This document shows positions 17,609 through 25,884 of a DNA stretch of 64,000 nucleotides, piece by piece. Position 1 is the first letter of the stretch. Each line of letters opens with the position of its first letter. Where the stretch lies: assembly GCF_001693385.1 (NCBI RefSeq), contig NZ_CP016428.1, positions 5,084,001 to 5,148,000 on the forward strand. Direction: 5' to 3'. This DNA is from Bradyrhizobium icense (GTDB lineage: Bacteria; Pseudomonadota; Alphaproteobacteria; Rhizobiales; Xanthobacteraceae). Below the pieces are notes generated by a model, which was not told the origin of the DNA, made no database searches, and worked only from the letters and a program-made list of their open reading frames with translations. Position numbers and translations under genes: made by a program.

Positions 17609-18475
17609 CTATGCCTTATCGGAAGCGATCTTTTTACCGGGAGGCGCGATAGCGGGCGTGTTCGAACGGTTGCCAAGTCTGGATCGCGCGCGCGACAGCT
17701 GGGCGCGCTGATGCATAAGAGAGCCCAGGAATATGTAGCACAGAAGGCCAAGCGCAGCGCCGCCTCCCCCAATAGCGGCCGCAAGTAGCGGGTCTGAAAT
17801 GGATTTGGTCGACTGAGCGGACGCAGCTGGCGGGGCCGGACGTTCAAGCGGAGCCCGCTCGACCGGCACAAAGACCACCGCCACCTTGTCATAGGATAGG
17901 CCCTCGATGCTGTTGGCGACCAGCATTTTGATCTGCGGTAGCAGGAGCGAGAGCTTTGCATTGGAGTTATGTCGAACGAACACCGACGCTGAGGACGGCA
18001 TCGTGTCCTGGCGCAATAGATCATTTTTCGGCAAAACAACGTGGACACGCGCGGATATGACGCCGTCGATATCGCTAATCGTACGCGACAATTCTTCGCT
18101 CAGGGCATAAACGTAGCGGGCGCGCTCCTCGATCGGCGAGGCGACCAGGCCCGATCCTTTGAACACCTCGCCGAGGTTCTTGAAAGGATGGCGTGGCAAC
18201 CCTTCGAGATTTAGTAGCTCAATCGAATAGGCTAGCTGCTTCTCCTCGACCTGGATCGTGCTGGTCCCGTCCTTGGCAGTAACACGGACCGCATCGACGC
18301 CCTTGCTAAGCAGGAGCGCAAGCATCTCATTGGCCTCGCGCTCCTGCACTTTGGTGTAGAGATCAGCCTTACAGCCAATCAAGGGGAGGAGAAGCGACAG
18401 CACGGCAAAAACACGCAACCGCCGACCGCATAGGCGGGCATGGCCGCTTTGTCCATAGATGAAACCAGACGTCAA
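17609..18475 (-). CDS. rhcJ: RhcJ, inner-membrane ring lipoprotein (SctJ family)
   Basis: A 288-residue protein: signal peptide with lipobox LIGC (about residue 35), a YscJ/FliF domain (YTKVQEREANEMLALLLSKGVDA, then SARVHVVLP), and a C-terminal membrane helix (about residues 240-258) followed by a basic tail. It forms the inner ring around the export apparatus. The frame opens with TTG at 18475, a few bases after the nolB stop; other in-frame starts are GTG or TTG codons closer to the signal peptide, so the exact start is open. Confidence 0.93.
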   Translation of the reverse strand: MTSGFIYGQSGHARLCGRRLRVFAVLSLLLPLIGCKADLYTKVQEREANEMLALLLSKGVDAVRVTAKDGTSTIQVEEKQLAYSIELLNLEGLPRHPFKNLGEVFKGSGLVASPIEERARYVYALSEELSRTISDIDGVISARVHVVLPKNDLLRQDTMPSSASVFVRHNSNAKLSLLLPQIKMLVANSIEGLSYDKVAVVFVPVERAPLERPAPPAASAQSTKSISDPLLAAAIGGGGAALGLLCYIFLGSLMHQRAQLSRARSRLGNRSNTPAIAPPGKKIASDKA

Positions 18476-18480
18476 CGAAC

Positions 18481-19005
18481 TCAGCCCGCCGATAGCAATT
18501 TGTTCAAAGATGAGCTGACCGCGCTGGTGCTCTTGGACACAAGCGAAACCTCAACGACACCCTTGTAAACGTCCCGCAGACCCGCAACCATCGTGTCGAA
18601 GTCGAGCACCCCTTCCGGCCTGCCCGCGGGGTTCACCCCGACTAGCTGCGACCGCGAAAGCGGCTGAGCGGCCGGCCCAGGTTGAACGGTCTTCGAAATG
18701 GCGGCCACACCGCCGCTCGTTGCAGAAGGAACGGGATTGCTCCGATACATCGAAGAGAGAGCTTGGAGCACGCGCTCGCCAGGCGGGCTCGCCTGCACTG
18801 CTGCACGCTGAACCTCTGACACCGCAGGAACGGGCGCTGCCCTATCTGTGACTGAGGAGGCAGCGTCTGATGTCGAAGCGACATGCAGAAGAGTCTGCTG
18901 AAACTGGCTCTGCTGGCCGATAGCTGCCGGCTGGCAGAGCCCGGACAGACCGTCGGCAGGGTTCAGAGAGATCGGCGTAGCGCCTAGCATGATCGAAGGT
19001 GTCAT
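18481..19005 (-). CDS. nolB: NolB (NopB), secreted protein, probable inner rod
   Basis: A 174-residue polar protein with no signal peptide. Its last 45 residues (LDFDTMVAGLRDVYKGVVEVSLVSKSTSAV, split here by family alignment) resemble the amphipathic C-terminal helix of YscI/PrgJ inner-rod proteins. NolB/NopB is secreted by rhizobial systems and needed for pilus formation. It heads the minus-strand core operon behind a tts box of the direct-repeat type. A broken copy of its 5' half lies at 23660-23948. Confidence 0.88.
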   Translation of the reverse strand: MTPSIMLGATPISLNPADGLSGLCQPAAIGQQSQFQQTLLHVASTSDAASSVTDRAAPVPAVSEVQRAAVQASPPGERVLQALSSMYRSNPVPSATSGGVAAISKTVQPGPAAQPLSRSQLVGVNPAGRPEGVLDFDTMVAGLRDVYKGVVEVSLVSKSTSAVSSSLNKLLSAG

Positions 19006-19050
19006 TGGTTTGGCGCCGATGAGACATCGCCGTTGTTAAGACTTGATGGT

Positions 19051-19086
19051 CAATACCGTAAAGAAGCCAGCTGACCTCAAGCTGAC
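19051..19086 (-). promoter_or_regulatory. tts box (direct-repeat form) before nolB
   Basis: On the minus strand GTCAGCTTGAGGTCAGCTGG is followed by CTTCTTTAC. Two GTCAGCT half-sites lie 11 bp apart. It is 46 bp before nolB and should drive the nolB-to-rhcU operon. Confidence 0.7.
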
Positions 19087-19181
19087 GAACACGCGAGCCA
19101 TAAGGCGATTCTAAAGATCACGCTTGGCTTCCAATTTGGGCGAAGTCTTAATATTTGTTCTCAGGCCGAAGGGACTTGGGA

Positions 19182-19735
19182 ATGCTAAGCCGACGCACGA
19201 TCCTGAACATTTTGAACCGAGTTGCGGGCGCAGGAGTTTTCCTTTCCACCGGGATACTCACGGCGTTTGGGGCTCCGCTCGCGCTGCCTTCGGCAGCTAT
19301 TAGCTACACGGTTCTGGATCAGGACCTGTCTGCCCACTGCTGGAATTCGATAATAACCTCCATATCAGAGTGAACATCAGCACCGAGTTGAAGGGCCGGA
19401 TTCGCGGGCGCATGCCGGATCTGCCACCGCGCGAGTTCGTCGATCATGTGACCACTCTCTGAAATCTTCAATGATACAATGATGGGCGTGCTTTACGTAT
19501 CTGCTGCAAGCGAGGCGCAAAATCGTCTGCTTGTGTTGAAGCCGATCAGCTTCGATGCGTTCAAAGCGGCGCTCGATGCACTCAACATCTCCGACGAGCG
19601 CTATGTTGAGAGACCGGCACCGGGAAATGCGGTCCGCCACGCTTCATGGCGCTAGTGGACCAGACGCTCAACGGCCTTGTGGCCGAACGATAGGCGCGGC
19701 CACGCTCTCTCACCGCCGAGAAGCCGCTTGGGCAC
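19182..19735 (+). pseudogene. rhcC1: Broken copy of rhcC1
   Basis: The ATG and first about 50 codons match the intact rhcC1 at 24124 (LSRRTILNILNRVAGAGVF). A one-base loss near 19332 (GTCTGCCCACTG where the other copy has GTCTGCCGCACTG) shifts the frame to a nearby stop. Further damage follows, such as a TGA in CACTCTCTGAAATC where the intact copy reads CAATCTCTACAATC. It lies head-to-head with nolB, the ancestral place of rhcC1. Confidence 0.9.
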
Positions 19736-20207
19736 CAGCGTCTGCGGAGAAAAATGCTACGGATTTCCAGCTTGTAGGCTCCGTTGAGAGCGATCAATGG
19801 CTTTGCCATTTTTGCGGCCTAAGCGTTCCTGAACGAAGCTCCGGCTGTCGCAGGATTTCAAGGCAATATCGATCAGCTGCTCGATGCCGTGACACTGCCG
19901 AGAGTACCTCCTTCGAGAGCTAGGGCGCTGGCGGAGTTCATGTCTAGTACCGTCCGGGCCTTCCCTATTCGCTGGCAGGTCAGGCCCCAATCCCGTGCGA
20001 CTTGCTCAGAGCCAGAAGCATCCGCAGAAGACGCCTCCACGCCCGGCGAGATCATTTCGGAATGGTGGCGAAATCATCTCGGAATTCGCAGGCCGCAGCG
20101 CGTCGGTACACGCGCGCGAGATCGTCGGAATTCGCAGTTTCGCTGCCATGGGATGTTGAGCGCATCGAAAACGAAGAACTCGGGGACTCCCAGCCCAAGC
20201 GCGTTCT
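19736..20207. other. Remnant sequence after the rhcC1 copy
   Basis: No gene is recognised. Similarity to the second copy fades after about 19735. Around 20049-20150 a short motif recurs three times in variant form (GAGATCATTTCGGAAT, AAATCATCTCGGAATTCGCAG, GAGATCGTCGGAATTCGCAG), which may be debris of an insertion sequence. Confidence 0.35.
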
Positions 20208-23072
20208 TCAGTCACGTTGAGGGTGATAGATGAGATAAACGACGTGGCCGGATCCCAAGATCGCGTTACTTTGCCTGCTCCTCAACTCGGCCGTGTAGAG
20301 CTCACCGTTGATGGTGAACTGTATGCGCCGGTTCTGCGGGGTCGGAAGTAGGTTCCATGTGTTTAGTATGTACATCATGCCGCGATGCGAGACCTCTCGG
20401 CCCTCGCCTTGATTGTCCCAGCGGTTGTGGTTCCAAGTATCACCGACAAAAGGTCCGATATCCGGTAAATCGGCTCGGCCGCGATAGGTCCCTGATCCGG
20501 GAGACGACGCCTGCATTGGCAGAGCATGGTTACGCAACTCGGACTGTGTGATTGGATTGAAATCAACCAGTGACTGAGCACTGCCATAAACGTCTGAGGG
20601 AGCGCTGGCTGAGGACGATGACCCAGACTCGTGGAGCGGCTGACGGGATCGCCGGACTTCACTCATCTGGCTAGGGCGCGGATGATGGATCAGTTGAACG
20701 TCCCTGCGTCCTCCCGGCCCAAACGTGGCCGAGTAACGCTCACCGTTGATCGCGAACTGGCTTGGGCCGAACTGGTTCGGCAAGAGACCGATGTTACCAA
20801 GTATGTCGATCAGGGCGTCCGAGGCCGGCTGGGAGCGGTGGCGCCAGTTGTCGACCAAATGTCCGATTTCCGGTAGCTCCTGAGGGGGCGCTGATGGCCC
20901 GATGAACGACGGTGGTCTGGTGCTACCACGCGCCGGCGCAGAACGCACATCGTCACGCAATTCAGACACTGTGGGCGCATTCGGATGAGGCACTGGCTCA
21001 AGGCCCTCATGGATGATTGACGGCGCAGCCTTGGCAGACGACGATGGCTCTGGTTGTTGCACCTGTTCCCTAAGCCAGTCCCAATAGCTGGGCTGCGAGC
21101 CACGGTACCGCGTGGACGAACCCAGAATGGGTTCTTGCATCTGCTCCCTGAACCCATCCCAAGCTCCCGTGCTCGAGGTGGCCGGCGTTGCCGGGAGCTC
21201 CTGAAAAGAGCTGGGCTGCAGGTCACGGTGTGGTGTGGACGACGGAGTGGGCTCTTGCATCGCCTCCCTAAACCAATCCCAAGCTCCCGCACTCGGGGTG
21301 GCCGGCGTTGCTGGGAGCTCCTGAAAAGAGCTGGGCTGCAGGTCACGGTGTGGTGTGGACGACGGAGTGAGCTCTTGCATCGCCTCCCTAAACCAATCCC
21401 ACCCTCCCGCACTCGGGGTGGCCGGCGTCGCCGGAAGCTCCTGATAAGAGCTGGGCTGCAGGCCACTGTGTGGTGTGGACGACGGAGTGGGTTCTTGCAT
21501 CGCCTCCCTAAACCAATCCCACGCTCCCGCACTCGGGGTGGCCGGCGTCGCCGGAAGCTCCTGAAACGAGCTCGGCTGCGGGCCAGGGTGTGGTGCAGAG
21601 GATGATGGAGCTGGTTCTTGCATCTGCTCCCTAAGCCAATCCCACGATCCCTCGCTCGGAGTGGCTGGCGTTGCCGGAAGCTCCTGAAACGAGCTCGGCT
21701 GCAGAGCGTCTTGACCGGCGACCGAGCCCGCTTGTTCCGGTGGACCCAATCCCAGCGCTCGGTTCGCCTCGACAGCTTGTTGATGTTGCCGGAGCCTTGG
21801 CAACGCCGTCCTGAGAAGATTGCGCAAGCGAACGTCATCGCCCGCAAACTCGTCGGCCTCGGCACGTAAAGCCTCTAGATTCTCAATTCGAGTGCTGATT
21901 GAGGGCTTCTGTGTCGCCTGAAGCCAGGCGCTGAACTGGCGAAGTGCCCACAGGTTCACGCCGATTTTCGGGGCCACCTCGCTGAATCCGAGAAAAAGCG
22001 CCTCGTCATCCGCGCTCGGGGAAACTTCCAGAGGCGGGAACGGCTGCGGCGCGTTGGCGCGTTGTCGGTAGTTCTGAAGAAGATTCCACGCGCGTGGAAA
22101 CTCTCTAAGATACGAGCCCTTCCCAGAATTAATATAGCGGTCTCGCTCCTCGGGGCGAGCCTGAGTAATGCTAACCCCGCGCTCGTTGAGCCACCTACCG
22201 AAGCTGTTAAGAGCCCTACGGTACTCCTGCATGGTTACCGCCGCAAAGCCGCGCTTAACGCCTTCGTCACACGCAGCGTTGATGAGCGCCTCGTCCTCGG
22301 GGACGAGAGCCTCGACCCGCCGGCCGCCCCGCGGCAACGTCATCACCGACGCTCCGAATGCGGTGACGGGAGCCTCAACGGGCCGGCCGCCTCGCGTCAA
22401 CGTTGTCACCGGCGCTCCGACTGCGAATTGCTCGAGCCTTGTCAACGCTGCCTCGATACGAGCGCCCAAGCGAACATCATTGGCCGCAAACTCGTTCCCC
22501 TCGGCACGCAATGCCTGAAGATTCTCTAGTTGGCTGCTGATTGGTGGCTTCTGCTTCGCCTGAAGCCAGGCGCTGAAGTTGCGCAGTACCTCTAGATCCC
22601 TTCGGATCGTGCGATCGCTTGGTCCGCTTTTCTTGGCTTCCTCGCGGATCGTGCCATCGCTGGCTCGGCTTTTCTTTGATGCCTCGCGGAATCTAGAAAA
22701 AAGCTCCTCGTCCGGGCCATCGTTCTCGCGGCTTCGCTTCGACGGCACTTCAGTCGAACGGCCGAAGGGAGTATGGGGTATGTCTACGCTTTGGCGCGTG
22801 CTGCTGAATGAGTGGCCCTGAATGGGCGGCACCTGCATCGAACCGCCGACATCAGTGCGCCGAATCGCTTCACCTCCGTCTGCGGTTTGCCCATCAGGCG
22901 AACCCGCTTCTGCGGAGCTCTCATAAAACGCACTGTGTTGCAGCTCGCTCAGCTGCTGCTCAAACCTCGCTTGCTGGCTCGTATTGCCCGGTTCTTGCTC
23001 CTGCTGCTGCAGCGGGGCGTTGTACGCCTGAAACTCACCAGGGCTGAATGGGTTGATGTTGTTGCGATCCAC
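20208..23072 (-). CDS. Repeat-containing type III effector 2
   Basis: A 954-residue paralog of the effector at 3216. Start GTG 23072 has ribosome site aggacga, and its first residues (DRNNINPFSP) align with ERTNNNFNLF of effector 1. Residues about 155-440 hold recombinase core-binding-like helical modules (RNFSAWLQA.., YRRALNSFGRWLNERG, RQFSAWLQATQKPSI). Residues about 455-665 carry five full 40-41-residue repeats with QELPATPATPS and GAWDWFREAMQEP, plus a partial sixth. The end has two C-terminal modules (about residues 734-805 and 870-954) with W-x-H, LLPNQFGPSQFAINGERYSA and YLIYHP. No protease motif is seen. It sits between two direct repeats of nolB/rhcC1 and has its own tts box 256 bp upstream. 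Confidence 0.8.
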   Translation of the reverse strand: MDRNNINPFSPGEFQAYNAPLQQQEQEPGNTSQQARFEQQLSELQHSAFYESSAEAGSPDGQTADGGEAIRRTDVGGSMQVPPIQGHSFSSTRQSVDIPHTPFGRSTEVPSKRSRENDGPDEELFSRFREASKKSRASDGTIREEAKKSGPSDRTIRRDLEVLRNFSAWLQAKQKPPISSQLENLQALRAEGNEFAANDVRLGARIEAALTRLEQFAVGAPVTTLTRGGRPVEAPVTAFGASVMTLPRGGRRVEALVPEDEALINAACDEGVKRGFAAVTMQEYRRALNSFGRWLNERGVSITQARPEERDRYINSGKGSYLREFPRAWNLLQNYRQRANAPQPFPPLEVSPSADDEALFLGFSEVAPKIGVNLWALRQFSAWLQATQKPSISTRIENLEALRAEADEFAGDDVRLRNLLRTALPRLRQHQQAVEANRALGLGPPEQAGSVAGQDALQPSSFQELPATPATPSEGSWDWLREQMQEPAPSSSAPHPGPQPSSFQELPATPATPSAGAWDWFREAMQEPTPSSTPHSGLQPSSYQELPATPATPSAGGWDWFREAMQELTPSSTPHRDLQPSSFQELPATPATPSAGAWDWFREAMQEPTPSSTPHRDLQPSSFQELPATPATSSTGAWDGFREQMQEPILGSSTRYRGSQPSYWDWLREQVQQPEPSSSAKAAPSIIHEGLEPVPHPNAPTVSELRDDVRSAPARGSTRPPSFIGPSAPPQELPEIGHLVDNWRHRSQPASDALIDILGNIGLLPNQFGPSQFAINGERYSATFGPGGRRDVQLIHHPRPSQMSEVRRSRQPLHESGSSSSASAPSDVYGSAQSLVDFNPITQSELRNHALPMQASSPGSGTYRGRADLPDIGPFVGDTWNHNRWDNQGEGREVSHRGMMYILNTWNLLPTPQNRRIQFTINGELYTAELRSRQSNAILGSGHVVYLIYHPQRD
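21085..21710 (-). repeat. Tandem 120-bp repeats inside effector 2
   Basis: Units recur with a 120-bp period at about 21181, 21301, 21421 and 21541, and a 123-bp variant at each end. Neighbouring units differ by only a few bases, which suggests recent copy-number change or gene conversion. Confidence 0.9.
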
Positions 23073-23659
23073 TCTAATCGTCCTTGAGAATGTCGATTGT
23101 GCGCAAATCCGCCAGCTCAGCTCGGACGTGTGCACGGCTCAAGGCGAGGGAGGTTTCAACAGCAAATCTCGTTTGCCAATCGAAAACAGCAACAACAAGA
23201 AATTGGCGCAGCTGCAAGCCGCGATCCTCCGATTACATCGAGCCCATCCGACTACACGGAGAACCGCGCGCTGCCCACGTTCATTCCATTTGCGCTCGCT
23301 AGGCGGCCTCGCCCTCGAGAATCCGGTTCTCATTTTAGGATGGTTAGCTTTCTAGAAGCTGACGAGTTCTCAGGATGATTCAATTGTGTGATTCTGCTTC
23401 GTCTGTACTGAAGAGCCGTGACAGCGAAAGGCGTAACGGTTTACCCGCGACGAGCCAATCCTACTCGACGATGGGCCAATGCGCGATTATCTCGCCTGGC
23501 TCGATCAAGCTCCGTCACCAATGGGCGCACCAAGTAAGTGTTACGTCCTTGGACGCACCATCGGCGCATCTTTAGCGCGCCGATGCTGATGGCGGCTTTA
23601 GGCAAAACTGGCTGGTATCACTCGGTCCGAACCATCCCAGGCGAGCACACTGCCGACAG
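23073..23659. other. Leader and upstream region of effector 2
   Basis: No gene is recognised. It contains the minus-strand tts box at 23328-23363. The part from 23364 to about 23659 leads into the second nolB/rhcC1 copy. Confidence 0.4.
23328..23363 (-). promoter_or_regulatory. tts box before effector 2
   Basis: Minus strand GTCAGCTTCTAGAAAGCTAA, then CCATCCTAAAATGAGA. It differs from the classic box by TAG for TCG in the centre. It faces effector 2. Confidence 0.85.
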
Positions 23660-23948
23660 ATGGACCTGTATTACTCCGATATATTGCAGAGAGAGTGTGT
23701 CTGGAGGACGCGCTCGCCCACCGGGCTCGCCTGTGTTATTGCATGGTGAACTTCCGATACCGACAGAATCTATGCCGATCTATCTACGACTGAGGAGGCA
23801 GCGTCTTGAATCGACGCCACGCCACCTGAACAAAAGTCTACTGAAACTGGCTCTGCTCGCCGATAGCTGCCGTCTGACATAGCCCGGACAGACCTTCGGC
23901 AGGATTCAGAGAGATCGGCGTAGCGCCTAACATGATCGATGGTGTCGA
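23660..23948 (-). pseudogene. nolB: Broken 5' half of nolB
   Basis: Aligned to nolB, the start codon ATG has become TCG (23946-23948). The frame then reads TPSIMLGATPISLNPAEGL as in NolB but hits a TAG at about codon 36, and similarity ends inside the gene. It is plainly non-functional. Confidence 0.88.
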
Positions 23949-23992
23949 TGGTTTGGCGCCGATGAGACACGCCGTTGTTAAGAATTGATGAT

Positions 23993-24028
23993 CCATACCG
24001 TAAAGAAGCCAGCTGACCGCAAGCTGAC
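23993..24028 (-). promoter_or_regulatory. Orphan tts box in copy B
   Basis: Minus strand GTCAGCTTGCGGTCAGCTGG, nearly identical to the box before nolB at 19051-19086. It now faces only the broken nolB copy. Confidence 0.6.
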
Positions 24029-24123
24029 GAACGCGCGAGCCATAAGGCGATTTTAAAGATCACGTTTGGCTTCCAATTTGGGCGAAGTCTTAATATTTGT
24101 TCTCAAGCCGAAGGGACTTGGGA

Positions 24124-24822
24124 ATGCTAAGCCGACGCACGATCCTGAACATTTTGAACCGAGTTGCGGGCGCAGGAGTTTTCCTTTGCACCGGGGTACT
24201 CACGGCATTTGGGGCTCCGCTCTCGCTGCCTTCGGCACCTTATAGCTACACGGTTCTGGATCAGGACCTGTCTGCCGCACTGCTGGAATTCGGTAACAAC
24301 CTCAATATCAGAGTAAACGTAAGCGCCGAGGTGAAGGGTCGGATTCGCGGGCGCATGCCAGATCTGCCACCACGCGAGTTCCTCGATCGTTTGACCAATC
24401 TCTACAATCTTCAATGGTACTACGATGGGCTCGTGCTGTATGTATCTGCTGCAAATGAGGCGCAAAGTCGTCTGCTTGTGTTGAAGCCGATCAGCTTCGA
24501 TGCATTCAAAGCGGCCCTCGATGCACTCAACATCTCCGACGAGCGCTACCTTGTGAGACCGGCACCAGGAGATGGCCTCGTCCTGGTTTCTGGTCCACCA
24601 CGTTTCATCGCGCTCTTGGACCAGACGCTCAACGGCCTTGTAGCGGAGGCGCAGGCGCGGCCGCACGCTGCCGTCGAAAAGCAGCCGCGGGAAGCGGTCC
24701 TGAAGTTATTTCGTGGCTCCTCAACCACGGTCGTTCGCGATGGACGACCGGAAGCTCCCTATTCTTCCGACGCGCCGCGTCAGGACAGCATCGTGCGCGA
24801 GCCTGCGCCAAGCCAGAGATGA
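24124..24822 (+). CDS. rhcC1: RhcC1, N-terminal part of the split secretin
   Basis: A 232-residue protein with a signal peptide (residues about 1-30, ending FGAP) followed by secretin N0/STN and N1-type domains (YTVLDQDLSAALLEFGNNLN, ISDERYLVRPAPGDGLVLVSGP). It has no pore-forming C-domain; that is supplied by RhcC2 at 8381. ATG 24124 is chosen because it gives the signal peptide at once and matches the other copy. It is the only intact rhcC1 in the window and lies some 5 kb from its ancestral partner nolB because of the intervening effector. Confidence 0.92.
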   Translation: MLSRRTILNILNRVAGAGVFLCTGVLTAFGAPLSLPSAPYSYTVLDQDLSAALLEFGNNLNIRVNVSAEVKGRIRGRMPDLPPREFLDRLTNLYNLQWYYDGLVLYVSAANEAQSRLLVLKPISFDAFKAALDALNISDERYLVRPAPGDGLVLVSGPPRFIALLDQTLNGLVAEAQARPHAAVEKQPREAVLKLFRGSSTTVVRDGRPEAPYSSDAPRQDSIVREPAPSQR

Positions 24823-24897
24823 ATTAGAATGCCGCGGCAGCTTTCGGCGGAGGTCAATGCCGTCTCCATTGGCTCTTTGCGAATCCTTTTGACGCTC

Positions 24898-24933
24898 GTC
24901 AGCTTCTCGAAAGCTCACTCTCTTAGCATGAGA
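24898..24933 (+). promoter_or_regulatory. tts box before effector 3
   Basis: GTCAGCTTCTCGAAAGCTCA followed by CTCTCTTAGCATGAGA, a classic box. It is about 190 bp before the effector at 25120. Confidence 0.9.
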
Positions 24934-25119
24934 GCGGATGTCTAGAGGGCGATGCCGCCTAATCCATCGTAATGGAGATGCACATCGGGCATCCGATGCT
25001 CTGCCGGCAGCTCGGAGGCTGCACTCCACACGAGCCTTCGAAACGGTTCTCTGGAGGTCGCAATGCAAATGGCCTTCGTCGAACTAGGGCTCGAGCCAAA
25101 CTTTCAAAGGAGGAACAGG

Positions 25120-25884
25120 ATGGATTTCAACTCAATCAGCCCAACGAACACAAGCCCGCAGCCCGATTCACCATCACCGCCCGCGGGCCCAGCGGGCTTT
25201 GAGCACCAGCTGCGCGAGTTCGAAGATAGTGCTCCGCCACCTGCTGCGGGGTCTCCCGTGCAGCAGGGCGAAGCCTACTCGCCATATCTGGACGCCGGGC
25301 ATCCCTATTCGCAATATTTGGAGTCGGGGCATCCCTATTCATCACTGTTGGATTGGGACGATGATCTATATGCGCCGGCTGCGCGCTCTCCCGGGCCATT
25401 GGTGGCCGCCAGGGAAAGCTCTCCGCAGCCCGGCTCGCAGCAGCCGATTGCTCAAGCCATCGCGGAACTCCCAGAGTTTGATCCTGATCTGATTTGGCAG
25501 AATGTGGAAGCCGGGCCATCGCAGGCTGGACCATCGCAAGCTGGACCGTCTCAGGCCGGGCCTTCGCAAGCCGGGCCTTCGCAAGCCGGGCCGTCCTCGT
25601 CCGCCGGGGCTCCGCTGTTGGAACTCACAGATTTCATTCCCGAAAACGAGCGTCTCATAGCCGACCACTGGGTCTTCTTTCCCCATACGGCTTCGGATGC
25701 CCAGATCAACATACTAAGGAGGGCCGGCCTCTTGCCTAGCAATACCTCCCGGACCACAACTTTCACCATGCTGGGTATGCCCCACACAGCCGAATTTCGA
25801 CAAGAGGGGTTTGTTCGTATCAAACCGTCGCTGGACGCAGGCCTTTGGCCTGGACAATCGCACGGCGACGCGCCCACCGGGTAG
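25120..25884 (+). CDS. Type III effector 3 with AGPSQ repeats
   Basis: A 254-residue protein with a very strong ribosome site (aaaggagga) before ATG 25120. The N-terminus is Pro/Ser-rich and shares a short motif (GFEHQLREFEDSA) with effectors 1 and 2 (RFEQQLSELQHSA). Residues about 40-75 hold two YSPYLDAGHP-like repeats. Residues about 130-158 hold five tandem AGPSQ units. Residues about 165-235 are one copy of the C-terminal module of effectors 1 and 2 (LIADHWVFFPHTASDAQINIL, RRAGLLP, FTMLGMPHTAEF). It is a short, probably minimal, member of the same effector family. The activity is unknown. Confidence 0.75.
   Translation: MDFNSISPTNTSPQPDSPSPPAGPAGFEHQLREFEDSAPPPAAGSPVQQGEAYSPYLDAGHPYSQYLESGHPYSSLLDWDDDLYAPAARSPGPLVAARESSPQPGSQQPIAQAIAELPEFDPDLIWQNVEAGPSQAGPSQAGPSQAGPSQAGPSQAGPSSSAGAPLLELTDFIPENERLIADHWVFFPHTASDAQINILRRAGLLPSNTSRTTTFTMLGMPHTAEFRQEGFVRIKPSLDAGLWPGQSHGDAPTG

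Larger units (their letters stand above)
18730..19735 (+). repeat. Direct repeat copy A: nolB 5' half plus rhcC1 remnant
   Basis: About 1 kb that matches 23660-24690 at most positions, including the nolB start region, the intergenic tts box and rhcC1. In this copy nolB is intact and rhcC1 is broken. Confidence 0.85.
23660..24690 (+). repeat. Direct repeat copy B: nolB remnant plus intact rhcC1
   Basis: Matches 18730-19735 in the same orientation. Here rhcC1 is intact and nolB is broken, the reverse of copy A. Confidence 0.85.

Noticed and set aside
16960..18048. 362-codon version of NolU
   Set aside because: The extra N-terminus overlaps rhcJ in another frame and lacks conservation; ATG 17598 has a proper ribosome site.
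21054..21605. Plus-strand ORF across the repeat array, and a possible CRISPR
   Set aside because: It is antisense to the effector repeats. Units are 120 bp, coding and without unique spacers, so this is not CRISPR.
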